Made by a program: the position numbers and the translations under genes
Assembly: GCF_002382885.1 (NCBI RefSeq)
Contig: NZ_NWVL01000067.1
Span: 1 to 43,529, forward strand
Length of the DNA: 43,529 nt
Direction of reading: 5' to 3'
Origin: Streptomyces sp. WZ.A104
GTDB lineage: Bacteria; Actinomycetota; Actinomycetes; Streptomycetales; Streptomycetaceae
In this document: piece by piece, positions 31,493-40,133 of the stretch
How positions within the stretch are numbered: position 1 is the stretch's first letter
Layout: the number at the start of each line of letters is the position of its first letter
Notes under the pieces: generated by a model
Told to the model about the DNA's origin: nothing
Databases searched by the model: none
What the model saw: the letters and a program-made list of their open reading frames with translations, nothing else

Positions 31493-34400
31493 ATGACATC
31501 GCCGCAGTACCGCCAGGTACCCGCCCAGGTCGACCTGCCCGCGCTGGAGCACGCCGTGCTCGACTTCTGGCGCGAGAGCAAGATCTTCGCCCGGAGCCTC
31601 GAACAGTCCGAGGGCCGCCCCGAGTGGGTCTTCTACGAGGGCCCGCCCACCGCCAACGGCATGCCGGGCGCCCACCACATCGAGGCCCGCGTCTTCAAGG
31701 ACGTCTTCCCCCGCTTCCGCACCATGCAGGGCTACCACGTGGGCCGCAAGGCCGGCTGGGACTGCCACGGCCTGCCGGTCGAACTCGCGGTGGAGAAGGA
31801 ACTGGGCTTCAACGGCAAGAAGGACATCGAGGCGTTCGGCATCGCCGAGTTCAACGCCAAGTGCCGTGAGTCCGTGACCCGGCACACCGACGCCTTCGCC
31901 GAGCTCACGACCCGTATGGGCTACTGGGTCGACCTGGACGACGCGTACCGCACGATGGACCCCGAGTACGTCGACTCCGTGTGGTGGTCGCTGAAGGAGA
32001 TCTTCAACAAGGACCTGCTGGTCCAGGACCACCGGGTCGCCCCCTGGTGCCCCCGCTGCGGCACCGGCCTGTCCGACCACGAGCTGGCCCAGGGCTACGA
32101 GACGGTCGTCGACCCCTCGGTCTTCGTCCGCTTCCCCCTGACCTCCGGCCCGCTGGCGGGCGAGGCGGCCCTCCTGGTGTGGACGACCACGCCCTGGACC
32201 CTGGTGTCCAATACGGCGGTCGCCGCGCACCCCGAGGTCCGCTATGTCGTCGCGACGAACGGCGAGGAGAAGCTCGTCGTCGCCGAACCGCTCCTGGAGA
32301 AGGCCCTCGGCGAGGGCTGGGAGGTGACCGGCCAGTCGTTCACCGGCGCGGAGATGGAGCGCTGGACCTACGAGCGCCCCTTCGCCCTGGTCGAGTTCCC
32401 GGCGGAAGCCCACTACGTGGTCAACGCCGAGTACGTCACGACCGAGGACGGTACGGGTCTGGTCCACCAGTCCCCCGCGTTCGGCGCCGACGACCTCGTG
32501 GTCTGCCGTGCGTACGGCCTCCCGGTGGTCAATCCGGTCCGCCCCGACGGCACTTTCGAAGAGGATCTCCCGCTGGTCGGCGGCGTCTTCTTCAAGAAGG
32601 CCGACGAGGCGCTGACCGCGGACCTGGAGGCGCGCGGCAAGCTCTTCCGCCACGTCCCGTACGAGCACAGCTACCCGCACTGCTGGCGCTGCCACACGGC
32701 GCTGCTCTACTACGCGCAGCCGTCCTGGTACATCAGGACGACGGCGATCAAGGACCGCCTCCTTGAGGAGAACGAGAAGACCAACTGGTTCCCGGACTCG
32801 GTCAAGAACGGCCGCTTCGGCGACTGGCTGAACAACAACGTCGACTGGGCGCTCTCCCGCAACCGCTACTGGGGTACGCCGCTGCCGATCTGGCGGTGCG
32901 AGGACAACCACCTGACGTGCGTGGGCTCGCGCGCGGAGCTGACGGAACTGACGGGCGCCGACCAGTCGAACCTGGACCCCCACCGCCCGTTCATCGACGA
33001 GATCACCTTCACCTGCTCGCACGAGGACTGCCGGCTGGAGGCGTACCGCGTCCCGGAGGTCATCGACGCCTGGTACGACTCGGGTTCGATGCCGTTCGCG
33101 CAGTGGGGCTACCCGTACAAGAACAAGGAGATCTTCGAGAGCCGCTACCCGGCGCAGTTCATCTCGGAGGCCATCGACCAGACCCGCGGCTGGTTCTACA
33201 CGCTGATGGCGGTAGGCACCCTGGTCTTCGACAAGTCGTCCTACGAGAACGTGGTCTGCCTGGGCCACATCCTCGCCGAGGACGGCCGCAAGATGTCCAA
33301 GCACCTGGGGAACATCCTCCAGCCGATCCCGCTGATGGACCAGCACGGGGCCGACGCGGTGCGGTGGTTCATGGCGGCGGGCGGCTCCCCCTGGGCGGCA
33401 CGACGGGTGGGCCACGGCACCATCCAGGAGGTCGTCCGCAAGACGCTCCTCACCTACTGGAACACGGTCGCCTTCCAGGCCCTGTACGCGCGCACCTCGG
33501 GCTGGGCCCCCTCGGCGGCCGACCCGGCCCCTGCGGACCGCACGGTCCTGGACCGCTGGCTGCTGAGCGAACTGAACGCGCTGGTGGACCAGATGACGGT
33601 CGCCATGGAGGGCTACGACACCCAGCGCGCGGGCAAGCTGCTCTCCGCGTTCGTGGACGACCTGTCCAACTGGTACGTACGCCGCTCGCGCCGCCGATTC
33701 TGGCAGGGCGACAAGGCGGCGCTGCGCACGCTGCACGAGGTCGTCGAGACGGTGACGCGTCTGATGGCCCCGCTGACCCCGTTCATCACGGAGCGGGTCT
33801 GGCAGGACCTGATCGCCCCGGTCACCCCCGACGCCCCGGAATCGGTACACCTGTCCACCTGGCCCAAGGCGGAGGTCTCCGCGATCGATCCGACGCTCTC
33901 CACGCAGATGGCGCTGGTGCGCCGCCTCGTGGAGCTGGGCCGGGCTACGCGCGCCGAGTCGGGCGTGAAGACGCGGCAGCCGCTGTCGCGCGCACTCGTC
34001 GCGGCGAACGGCTTCGACGCCCTCTCCCCGGAGGTGCGCGCGCAGATCACGGAGGAGCTGAACGTCACGTCCCTGGCCTCGCTCTCCGAGGTGGGCGGCT
34101 CGCTGGTGGACACGACGGCGAAGGCGAACTTCCGGGCACTGGGCAAGCGGTTCGGCAAGGGTGTGCAGGCGGTGGCCAAGGCGGTGGCCGAGGCGGACGC
34201 GGCGGCTCTCTCCCTCGCCCTGCGCGAGGGCACGGCGACGGTTGAGGTGGAGGGCGAGCGGATCACTCTCTCCCCCGACGAGGTGATCATCACGGAGACC
34301 CCCCGCGAGGGCTGGTCGGTCGCCTCGGACTCGGGCGCGACGGTCGCCCTGGACCTGGAGATCACCCCGGAGCTGCGCCGCGCGGGCCTGGCCCGCGACG

Positions 34401-34636
34401 CGATCCGCCTGATCCAGGAGGCCCGCAAGAACAGCGGCCTGGACGTCGCGGACCGCATCGCCGTCCGCTGGACCTCCACGTCCCCGGCGACGGTCGAGGC
34501 CCTCACCGAGCACACCCCTCTGATCGCGGACGAGGTCCTCGCCCTGGACTACGCGCAAGGCGAGGCGGACGACACGTACGGCGAGGTGTTCGAGGACGAG
34601 GGCCTGGCGCTCACGTTCCGCCTGCGCAAGCGGTAG
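31493..34636 (+). CDS. ileS: Isoleucyl-tRNA synthetase IleS
   Basis: IleS charges tRNA(Ile) and edits valine. The product has 1047 residues from the ATG at 31493, with GGAGGAAG 6 nt upstream. The N-terminal class I core shows PPTANGMPGAHHIEARVFKD (the HIGH-equivalent, here HHIE) and GRKAGWDCHGLPVELAVEKE. The editing domain lies between, with LLVWTTTPWTLVSNTAV. NVDWALSRNRYWGTPLPIW and the KMSKS-equivalent GRKMSKHLGNILQP follow. The length and motif versions match the eukaryote-like type, which is often mupirocin-tolerant. WCPRCGTGLSDHE may bind zinc. It is controlled by the upstream T-box and followed by a hairpin. The call is firm. Confidence 0.98.
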   Translation: MTSPQYRQVPAQVDLPALEHAVLDFWRESKIFARSLEQSEGRPEWVFYEGPPTANGMPGAHHIEARVFKDVFPRFRTMQGYHVGRKAGWDCHGLPVELAVEKELGFNGKKDIEAFGIAEFNAKCRESVTRHTDAFAELTTRMGYWVDLDDAYRTMDPEYVDSVWWSLKEIFNKDLLVQDHRVAPWCPRCGTGLSDHELAQGYETVVDPSVFVRFPLTSGPLAGEAALLVWTTTPWTLVSNTAVAAHPEVRYVVATNGEEKLVVAEPLLEKALGEGWEVTGQSFTGAEMERWTYERPFALVEFPAEAHYVVNAEYVTTEDGTGLVHQSPAFGADDLVVCRAYGLPVVNPVRPDGTFEEDLPLVGGVFFKKADEALTADLEARGKLFRHVPYEHSYPHCWRCHTALLYYAQPSWYIRTTAIKDRLLEENEKTNWFPDSVKNGRFGDWLNNNVDWALSRNRYWGTPLPIWRCEDNHLTCVGSRAELTELTGADQSNLDPHRPFIDEITFTCSHEDCRLEAYRVPEVIDAWYDSGSMPFAQWGYPYKNKEIFESRYPAQFISEAIDQTRGWFYTLMAVGTLVFDKSSYENVVCLGHILAEDGRKMSKHLGNILQPIPLMDQHGADAVRWFMAAGGSPWAARRVGHGTIQEVVRKTLLTYWNTVAFQALYARTSGWAPSAADPAPADRTVLDRWLLSELNALVDQMTVAMEGYDTQRAGKLLSAFVDDLSNWYVRRSRRRFWQGDKAALRTLHEVVETVTRLMAPLTPFITERVWQDLIAPVTPDAPESVHLSTWPKAEVSAIDPTLSTQMALVRRLVELGRATRAESGVKTRQPLSRALVAANGFDALSPEVRAQITEELNVTSLASLSEVGGSLVDTTAKANFRALGKRFGKGVQAVAKAVAEADAAALSLALREGTATVEVEGERITLSPDEVIITETPREGWSVASDSGATVALDLEITPELRRAGLARDAIRLIQEARKNSGLDVADRIAVRWTSTSPATVEALTEHTPLIADEVLALDYAQGEADDTYGEVFEDEGLALTFRLRKR

Positions 34637-34661
34637 CCACAGCGCGACAGCCCGCACGATC

Positions 34662-34695
34662 AGGGGCCCGGCCGACACAAGTCGACCGGGCCCCT
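34662..34695 (+). terminator. Hairpin terminator after ileS
   Basis: AGGGGCCCGGCCGAC (34662-34676) and GTCGACCGGGCCCCT (34681-34695) pair over 15 nt with one mismatch and a 4-nt loop (ACAA), about 25 nt after the ileS stop. Confidence 0.88.
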
Positions 34696-34762
34696 TCGCC
34701 GTCCCCCTCAGGGACTCCGCCCCCGAACCCCCCGCGCCCGCCTCCGACGTCCGGCCAGACCC

Positions 34763-34814
34763 AGCCCCTCCGGCTTCTGCGGTGCGGGCTCCGGGGCGGC
34801 GCCCCGGTTACGGG
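34763..34814. repeat. Second copy of the dispersed intergenic repeat
   Basis: AGCCCCTCCGGCTTCTGCGG is followed by GGCTCCGGGGCGGCGCCCCGG. It shares the AGCCCCTCCGGC start and the hairpin end (CCGGGGC-GGC-GCCCCGG, 34791-34807) with the copy at 11086-11136. It lies in the gap between convergent ileS and divIVA, flanked by two separate terminator hairpins. Confidence 0.7.
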
Positions 34815-34862
34815 CCCGCCGCAGGCGCCCCACCCGCACCCGGCAACCGCGTACCCGCCCAC

Positions 34863-34908
34863 GGCAAAGGGCCGGGCCCCGGGAAATCCCGGGGCCCGGC
34901 CCTTTGCC
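34863..34908. terminator. 22-bp perfect hairpin downstream of divIVA
   Basis: The arms 34863-34884 and 34887-34908 are exact complements over 22 bp, starting GGCAAAGGGCCGGGCC, with a 2-nt gap. The hairpin lies 35 nt beyond the end of leftward divIVA and can act in both directions. The A-run in one arm gives a T-run (CCCTTTGCC) in the other. Confidence 0.9.
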
Positions 34909-34943
34909 TGCCGACGGCTACGCGCTCAGCGAGCGCGCACCGC

Positions 34944-36098
34944 TCAGTTGTCGTCCTCGTCGATCAGAAACCCACGCATCGGCGACGGCGCCTGCTGCAT
35001 CGGCTGCGGCGCCTGCGGCCGCACCGGTGCCATCGGCTGCGTCATCGCGGGCGACATCTGCTGCTGCCCGCCGTAGGACGGCGCACTGCCCATGGACTGG
35101 CCGCCGCCCATCTGCTGGCCGCCATGGCCACCGTGGTTGGAGCCGCCCATGGAGTGACCCATCGCGCCCGCACCGGCCGGGGCCAGCGAGGGGGACGGCG
35201 GCAGCGAAGCGGTCGCCGGGGTCCGCGGCGGGGCGAGCGAGTCGTCCGCCTGGGTCTCCAGCTGACGCAGCTGGCTCTCCAGGTACGACTTCAGCCGCGT
35301 GCGGTACTCGCGCTCGAAGCCACGCAGGTCCTCGACCTTGCGCTCCAGCGTCGCGCGGGCCGACTCCAGCGAGCCCATCGCCACACGGTGCTTCTCCTGC
35401 GCGTCCCGCTCCAGGGCGTCGGCCTTGGCGCGCGCGTCGCGCTCCAGGCCCTCGGCACGGCTGCGCGCCTCGCCGACGATCTTGTTGGCCTCGGAACGGG
35501 CCTCCGCGATCGCCTGGTCGGCGGTCTGCTGCGCGAGCGAGAGGACACGGGCGGCGCTGTCGCCACCGGGGCCCTGACCCTGCTGCTGCATCTGCGGCTG
35601 CTGCATCTGCTGCATCTGCTGCTGGGGGTTGTGACCCATCGGACCGCCCATGGGGCCACCCATGGGACCGCCCTGCATCGGGCCGGGGCCGTGCGGGCCC
35701 TGCTGACCGGGGCCGTGGCCGCCCTGGGGGCCGTGGCCGCTGGGACCTGCGGGCAGCTGCGGCGCGCCGCCGGGCAGCTGGGGCGGACCCATCTGCGGGG
35801 GCTGCTGCTGCTGCGGCGGTCCGGATATGGCGGCGGGAACGGGCGCGCCCGGGCGATCCTGCTGTTCCGGCGGCTTGCGCATACCCTGCTGCTGTTGCTG
35901 CTGTTGCTGCTGGTTCTGCGCGGCGGCCCGCGTCGCAGCGGCCAGCTTGGCGCGCAGGTCCTCGTTCTCACGGAGCAGACGGGTCAGCTCCGATTCGACC
36001 TCGTCGAGAAAGGCATCGACCTCGTCCTCGTCATAGCCTTCTCGGAGGCGGACGGTCGTGAACTGCTTGTTCCGCACGTCCTCGGGGGTCAACGGCAT
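34944..36098 (-). CDS. divIVA: Cell-pole polar growth protein DivIVA (Wag31)
   Basis: DivIVA is a coiled-coil protein that marks the hyphal tip and directs apical wall growth and branching; it is essential in Streptomyces. The product has 384 residues from the ATG at 36098, after a GAAGAAGAG site. The N-terminal membrane-binding domain shows MPLTPEDVRNKQFTTVRLRE and GYDEDEVDAFLDEVESELTRL. An unusually long linker follows: QNQQQQQQQQQG and glycine/proline/methionine repeats such as GGPMGGPMGGPMGHN. A second coiled coil (ARVLSLAQQTADQAIAEARS to about residue 290) and a low-complexity tail ending FLIDEDDN complete it. This architecture is typical of streptomycete DivIVA. The call is firm. Confidence 0.97.
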   Translation of the reverse strand: MPLTPEDVRNKQFTTVRLREGYDEDEVDAFLDEVESELTRLLRENEDLRAKLAAATRAAAQNQQQQQQQQQGMRKPPEQQDRPGAPVPAAISGPPQQQQPPQMGPPQLPGGAPQLPAGPSGHGPQGGHGPGQQGPHGPGPMQGGPMGGPMGGPMGHNPQQQMQQMQQPQMQQQGQGPGGDSAARVLSLAQQTADQAIAEARSEANKIVGEARSRAEGLERDARAKADALERDAQEKHRVAMGSLESARATLERKVEDLRGFEREYRTRLKSYLESQLRQLETQADDSLAPPRTPATASLPPSPSLAPAGAGAMGHSMGGSNHGGHGGQQMGGGQSMGSAPSYGGQQQMSPAMTQPMAPVRPQAPQPMQQAPSPMRGFLIDEDDN

Positions 36099-36147
36099 CT
36101 CTTCTTCACCTCTACGTAGTCGTCGGCAGTCGGCAAGACCGTATCGC

Positions 36148-36432
36148 TCACAACCTGACCACAACGCTGATCAGGATGTAGACGATGATCATCAGAACGA
36201 AGAAGGACAGGTCGAGTGCCACGCCCCCGAGACGCAGCGGCGGGATGAACCGCCGCAGAAGCTTGAGCGGTGGATCGGTGACAGTGTAGGTGGCCTCAAG
36301 TACGACCACCATCGCCTTGCCGGGTTGCCATGAACGTGCGAACTGGAAGACGTAGTCCATGACCAGCCGGAAGATCAGCACGATGAGGAAACACATCAGC
36401 GCGATATAGACCACATCCAGTGCGACGCCCAT
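36148..36432 (-). CDS. YggT-family small membrane protein
   Basis: The product has 94 residues from the ATG at 36430-36432, with GAGAGGGAAG upstream. It begins MGVALDVVYIALMCFLIVLI and has two hydrophobic regions, residues 5-25 and about 70-92. Between them is RSWQPGKAMVVVLEATYTVT, with DPPLKLLRRFIPPLRLGG, the YggT signature. YggT genes commonly sit between sepF and divIVA in Gram-positive bacteria, as here. A link to cell division or envelope homeostasis is assumed from this context. The function is not established. Confidence 0.92.
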   Translation of the reverse strand: MGVALDVVYIALMCFLIVLIFRLVMDYVFQFARSWQPGKAMVVVLEATYTVTDPPLKLLRRFIPPLRLGGVALDLSFFVLMIIVYILISVVVRL

Positions 36433-36523
36433 GTCCCGCGCTTCCCTCTCCCCTGGCTCTCGTAGCTCCGGCCGGGTGGCCGGTTTCCGGCCTTGCGGCC
36501 GGGTCGTTCCCGGTGTCGTGTTC

Positions 36524-37165
36524 TCAGCTCTGGTTGAAGAATCCGCCCTCTGCGATGCGGGCCTTGTCCTCCGCCGTGACATCGACGTTAGCAGGCGACA
36601 ACAGGAACACCTTCTGCGTCACGCGTTCAATGCTGCCATGGAGACCGAAGACGAGTCCTGCGGCAAAGTCGACAAGTCGCTTCGCGTCCGTATCGTCCAT
36701 CTCCGTGAGATTCATGATCACCGGAGTGCCTTCACGGAAGTGTTCCCCGATGGTACGGGCCTCGTTGTAGGTCCTGGGGTGCAGCGTGGTGATGCGGTAC
36801 GGCTCCCGCTCGGACACGACCTTGGGCATGATCACCGGTGCGTTCTTCTCCAGACTCGGACGTTCAGGTGTGATGGATGCCACGGGGGCGATTCGGGCGG
36901 GTCGCCCGCTTTCCGCGGGGAGCTGAACCGGCTCGCGCTGAGCGGGCGGCTGCACTACTCGTACCGGTTCGTCCCTTTCGCGCTCCCGCTCGCGATCGCG
37001 CTCACGGTCCCGCTCCACCTGGTGGGGGGGCTGGTGCCGGCGCCGGTCGCGCTCGGGCTCCGGCTCAGGTTCGAATTCGTCATCGGGGTCGAACCCCGGA
37101 CCGTCGTACCCATCGTCCTCCACGAGGCCGAGGTAGACCGCCATCTTGCGCATCGCGCCGGCCAT
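36524..37165 (-). CDS. sepF: Cell division protein SepF
   Basis: SepF anchors FtsZ to the membrane and bundles its filaments; actinobacteria lack FtsA, so it is the main anchor. The product has 213 residues from the ATG at 37163-37165. MAGAMRKMAVYLGLVEDDGY gives the membrane-binding amphipathic start and acidic stretch. A disordered linker rich in Arg/Glu/Asp (ERDRERDRERERERDE) and proline follows. The conserved core at about 120-213 includes YRITTLHPRTYNEARTIGEH, TPVIMNLTEMDDTDAKRLVD and FAAGLVFGLHGSIERV. The C-terminus FFNQS is typical. It lies 126 nt after ylmE, so it may also have its own promoter. The call is firm. Confidence 0.96.
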   Translation of the reverse strand: MAGAMRKMAVYLGLVEDDGYDGPGFDPDDEFEPEPEPERDRRRHQPPHQVERDRERDRERERERDEPVRVVQPPAQREPVQLPAESGRPARIAPVASITPERPSLEKNAPVIMPKVVSEREPYRITTLHPRTYNEARTIGEHFREGTPVIMNLTEMDDTDAKRLVDFAAGLVFGLHGSIERVTQKVFLLSPANVDVTAEDKARIAEGGFFNQS

Positions 37166-37182
37166 GCTCCGAGTCCTCCGCT

Positions 37183-37273
37183 CTGTGGTGGATCGGCATT
37201 CGTCACCAAGTGCCCGCGATCCACTGTGGTCTGCCCCGTTTTGTGTGGGAATGACCATATTTTCTGCTGTGGT
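37183..37273 (-). promoter_or_regulatory. Repeat-rich leader between ylmE and sepF
   Basis: CTGTGGT occurs three times (37183-37189, 37224-37230, 37267-37273), spaced 41 and 43 bp apart. GTGGATCG (37188-37195) and CGATCCAC (37217-37224) form an 8-bp inverted repeat between the first two. On the minus strand TATGGT (37254-37259) could be a -10. This suggests a promoter with regulator sites, but none can be named. Confidence 0.35.
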
Positions 37274-37291
37274 CCGACTTGCTTCGCGACG

Positions 37292-38011
37292 TTACCCGAG
37301 CCGGGGTCGGTCTCCGAGTACCGCCGTACCGACGCGTACATGTGTCGCTCCGGCCGCCACCGCGTCCTCCAAGTCCCCGCTCATACCTGCGGAGACCATG
37401 TTCGCAGCCGGACGGTCGACGCGCAGGCGGGATGAGATTTCCATCAGCCGGTCGAAAGCGGCCCGTTGCCGTCCCGCAAACGGTCCGGCCAGCGGCGCCA
37501 CGGTCATCAGACCGTCGAGCCGGAGTCCGTCGGCCGCGTCCACCGCGGCCGCCAACTCCTCGACCCCGTCCGGCGCGACCCCGCCGCGCTCACCTCGCTC
37601 ACCGCTCCCGGCGTCCAGGGCGACCTGGATGAGGCAGCCGAGCTCGCGGTCCGCGCGGACCGCGGCGGCCGAGAGGGCGGTGACCAGCTTGGTACGGTCC
37701 ACCGACTGCACGACATCGGCATAACTCGTCACAGACCGAACCTTGTTCGTCTGCAACTGTCCGACAAAGTGCCATGTCAGAGAAAGATCCGCACAAGCGG
37801 TGGCTTTCGGCGCCGCGTCCTGGTCACGATTCTCCGCGACATGGCGCACACCGAGTTCATGCAGGATCCGCACATCGCTCGCGGGGTAGGTCTTGGTGAC
37901 CACGATCAGGGTCACATCCTCGCGCTTGCGACCGGCCGCGGCGCAGGCGGAGGAGATCCTTTCCTCCACCTGTGCGAGATTCGCCGCGAGTTGAGCCTTA
38001 CGGTCCGTCAT
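37292..38011 (-). CDS. ylmE: YggS/YlmE-family PLP homeostasis protein
   Basis: YggS-family proteins bind pyridoxal 5'-phosphate and keep its level in balance; they have no known catalytic activity. The product has 239 residues and starts at ATG 38011. It has the alanine-racemase-like barrel: LIVVTKTYPASDVRILHELG with the PLP lysine Lys40, RHVAENRDQD, LTWHFVGQLQTNKVR, GLMTVAPL, and a final NMVSAGMSGDLEDAVAAGAT with HVRVGTAVLG. It starts 3 nt after the ylmD stop, so the two are coupled. In Streptomyces the ylmDE genes affect sporulation septation. The call is firm. Confidence 0.95.
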   Translation of the reverse strand: MTDRKAQLAANLAQVEERISSACAAAGRKREDVTLIVVTKTYPASDVRILHELGVRHVAENRDQDAAPKATACADLSLTWHFVGQLQTNKVRSVTSYADVVQSVDRTKLVTALSAAAVRADRELGCLIQVALDAGSGERGERGGVAPDGVEELAAAVDAADGLRLDGLMTVAPLAGPFAGRQRAAFDRLMEISSRLRVDRPAANMVSAGMSGDLEDAVAAGATHVRVGTAVLGDRPRLG

Positions 38012-38014
38012 GCC

Positions 38015-38758
38015 CTATCCGTCCAACCAGACATATCCGGCGAGCCGCCCGGTGGTGCGGTCGCGGCGGTACGAGAAGTGGTCGCCCGATTCCCGGGTGC
38101 AGACCGGCGAACGGTGCCGGTCGGTCACGCCGAGAGCGGCGAGCTGGGCGTGCACTCCGCCGGTGACATCCACCGCCGGGGTCCCCCAGCTGGTCTCGGA
38201 CCAGGTGCCGGGAACGGCCTCCGCGACCTCGGCCCGCATCTCCGCCGGGACTTCGTAGCACCGTCCGCAGACGGCCGGTCCGGTGTGCGCGGTGATCCGG
38301 GCGGGTTGTGCGCCCAGCGCGACCATGGCCTCGACCGCCGCCGGCACGATTCCGGCGACCAGTCCCGGCCGCCCGGCGTGCGCCGCTCCGACGACTCCGG
38401 CGACCTGGTCGGCGAGCAGTACGGGGGTGCAGTCGGCGGTGAGCACCGCGAGCGGCAGTCCGCGCCGGGCGGTCACCACCGCGTCCACCGCCGGAATCTC
38501 CGTGTCCGCACCCCAGGGCCCGTCCACCACCGCGACATCCCGGCCGTGCACCTGGTTCATCCAGACGACCGAGGCCGGGTCGATGCCGAGGTCGCGGGCG
38601 GCGCGCTCGCGGTTCGCGCCGACGGCGGCGGGGTCGTCGCCGACCGCGCCGCCGAGGTTGAGCTCCTCGTACGGAGCGGCGCTCACTCCGCCCCACCGAT
38701 CGGTGAAGGCGAAATGAGCGCTGCCCGTGACGGGTTCTGCCCGATGCTGACCTATCAC
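38015..38758 (-). CDS. ylmD: Laccase-domain (YlmD/PgeF) protein
   Basis: Proteins of this DUF152 family (PgeF in E. coli) remove wrongly built UDP-MurNAc-L-Ser-type peptidoglycan precursors and also act as purine nucleosidases. The product has 247 residues from the GTG at 38756-38758, overlapping the ftsZ stop (GTGA). It shows AFTDRWGGVSAAPYEELNLG, VVWMNQVHG with His71, LAVLTADCTPVLLAD with Cys110, and GAAHAGRPGLVAG with His127, the metal-binding set. The usual HAGWRG is HAGRPG here, so the Trp is missing; this appears common in Streptomyces but I could not check. It sits between ftsZ and ylmE. The exact substrate is not certain. Confidence 0.93.
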   Translation of the reverse strand: MIGQHRAEPVTGSAHFAFTDRWGGVSAAPYEELNLGGAVGDDPAAVGANRERAARDLGIDPASVVWMNQVHGRDVAVVDGPWGADTEIPAVDAVVTARRGLPLAVLTADCTPVLLADQVAGVVGAAHAGRPGLVAGIVPAAVEAMVALGAQPARITAHTGPAVCGRCYEVPAEMRAEVAEAVPGTWSETSWGTPAVDVTGGVHAQLAALGVTDRHRSPVCTRESGDHFSYRRDRTTGRLAGYVWLDG

Positions 38759-39978
38759 TTCAAGAAGTCCGGAACATCCAGCTCTTCGGCCTGGGCGTCC
38801 TGGTAGGGACGGGCCGGCGGGACGTGCGGCGGAGAGACCGGCGGAAGCGTGCTCTCGCTCGAAGCCGACGCGGGGGCGGGCTCGGCCGGGGCCGGGCTCT
38901 CCTCGCGCGGGGGTACGGAACCGAGTCCGCCCGTCGGCCGCACGGACTCGGCGGAGGACCTGGCCGGAGCGGCCGGCTCCTCGCGCTTGTTGGAGTTCGC
39001 GCCGAGGACGTTCTCGCGGCGGGCCGGCGGCTGTCCGCCGTCGAAACCCGCGGCGATCACGGTGACCCGCACCTCGTCGCCCAGGGCGTCGTCGATGACG
39101 GCGCCGAAGATGATGTTGGCCTCGGGGTGGGCCGCCTCGCTCACCAGCTGGGCGGCCTCGTTGATCTCGAAGAGACCGAGGTCGCTGCCGCCGGAGATGG
39201 AGAGCAGGACACCGCGGGCGCCGTCGATGGACGCCTCCAGAAGCGGCGAGGAGATCGCCATCTCCGCCGCCGCGACCGCACGGTCGTCGCCGCGCGCCGA
39301 GCCGATGCCCATGAGCGCCGATCCCGCCTCGGACATGACCGACTTGACGTCGGCGAAGTCGAGGTTGATCAGACCCGGCGTGGTGATGAGGTCGGTGATG
39401 CCCTGGACACCCGAGAGCAGCACCTGGTCGGCCGACTTGAACGCGTCGAGCACGCTGACCTGGCGGTCCGAGATGGACAGCAGACGGTCGTTGGGGATGA
39501 CGATGAGGGTGTCGACCTCTTCGCGGAGCTCGGCGATGCCGTCCTCCGCCTGGTTCGCGCGTCGCCGGCCCTCGAAGGTGAACGGGCGGGTGACCACACC
39601 GATCGTCAGGGCGCCCAGCGAGCGAGCGATGTTGGCGACGACAGGTGCGCCGCCGGTGCCGGTGCCGCCGCCTTCTCCGGCGGTGACGAAGACCATGTCG
39701 GCCCCCTTGAGGACCTCCTCGATCTCCTCACGGTGGTCCTCTGCCGCCTTGCGACCGACGGCCGGGTTCGCCCCGGCGCCGAGGCCACGGGTGAGTTCGC
39801 GGCCGACGTCGAGCTTGACGTCGGCGTCGCTCATCAACAGGGCCTGTGCATCCGTGTTGATCGCGATGAACTCAACGCCCTTGAGGCCGACCTCGATCAT
39901 TCGGTTGATGGCATTGACACCACCGCCGCCGACACCGATGACCTTGATGACTGCGAGGTAGTTCTGCGGTGCTGCCAC
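38755..39978 (-). CDS. ftsZ: Cell division GTPase FtsZ
   Basis: FtsZ is the tubulin homologue that forms the Z-ring. The product has 407 residues from the GTG at 39976-39978, with GAGAGG 9 nt upstream; the longer in-frame sequence to 40074 is non-coding. It opens AAPQNYLAVIKVIGVGGGGV, and the tubulin signature GGGTGTG lies near residue 104. Also seen are NTDAQALLMS, LTRGLGAGANP, NDFADVK-like INLDFADVKSVM, and the T7 region. After the core is a 90-residue disordered linker and the C-terminal peptide LDVPDFLK that binds SepF and other partners. It has a promoter-rich upstream region. The call is firm. Confidence 0.98.
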   Translation of the reverse strand: MAAPQNYLAVIKVIGVGGGGVNAINRMIEVGLKGVEFIAINTDAQALLMSDADVKLDVGRELTRGLGAGANPAVGRKAAEDHREEIEEVLKGADMVFVTAGEGGGTGTGGAPVVANIARSLGALTIGVVTRPFTFEGRRRANQAEDGIAELREEVDTLIVIPNDRLLSISDRQVSVLDAFKSADQVLLSGVQGITDLITTPGLINLDFADVKSVMSEAGSALMGIGSARGDDRAVAAAEMAISSPLLEASIDGARGVLLSISGGSDLGLFEINEAAQLVSEAAHPEANIIFGAVIDDALGDEVRVTVIAAGFDGGQPPARRENVLGANSNKREEPAAPARSSAESVRPTGGLGSVPPREESPAPAEPAPASASSESTLPPVSPPHVPPARPYQDAQAEELDVPDFLK

Positions 39979-40072
39979 GTCGAAGGCCTCTCGCCTCGAG
40001 TTACGTGTCGTCGCTCTGCGGTGGCCCCGCGGCGACGACTGATGTCGATGGGGACGGTCCGAACGCCGACCC

Positions 40073-40098
40073 AAACCCTAACGTTGAAGTTTAGGGTT
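40073..40098 (-). promoter_or_regulatory. Operator-like inverted repeat overlapping a candidate ftsZ -10
   Basis: AACCCTAA (40074-40081) and TTAGGGTT (40091-40098) are perfect 8-bp arms around a 9-nt centre. On the minus strand TAGGGT (40075-40080) at the downstream end fits a -10 box. The symmetry suggests a repressor site rather than a stem-loop. Confidence 0.45.
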
Positions 40099-40133
40099 AC
40101 CAGTGTGTCTGCTTCCTGGACTCTTCCGAACAG

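Noticed and set aside
31169..34678. 1169-residue leftward frame opposite ileS
   Set aside because: Antisense to ileS; composition is dominated by Arg/Val/Leu/Asp as expected for a complement of high-GC coding DNA.
35880..35915. CTGCTGTTGCTG microsatellite-like tract
   Set aside because: It encodes the polyglutamine stretch in the DivIVA linker, common in streptomycete DivIVA; not an independent element.
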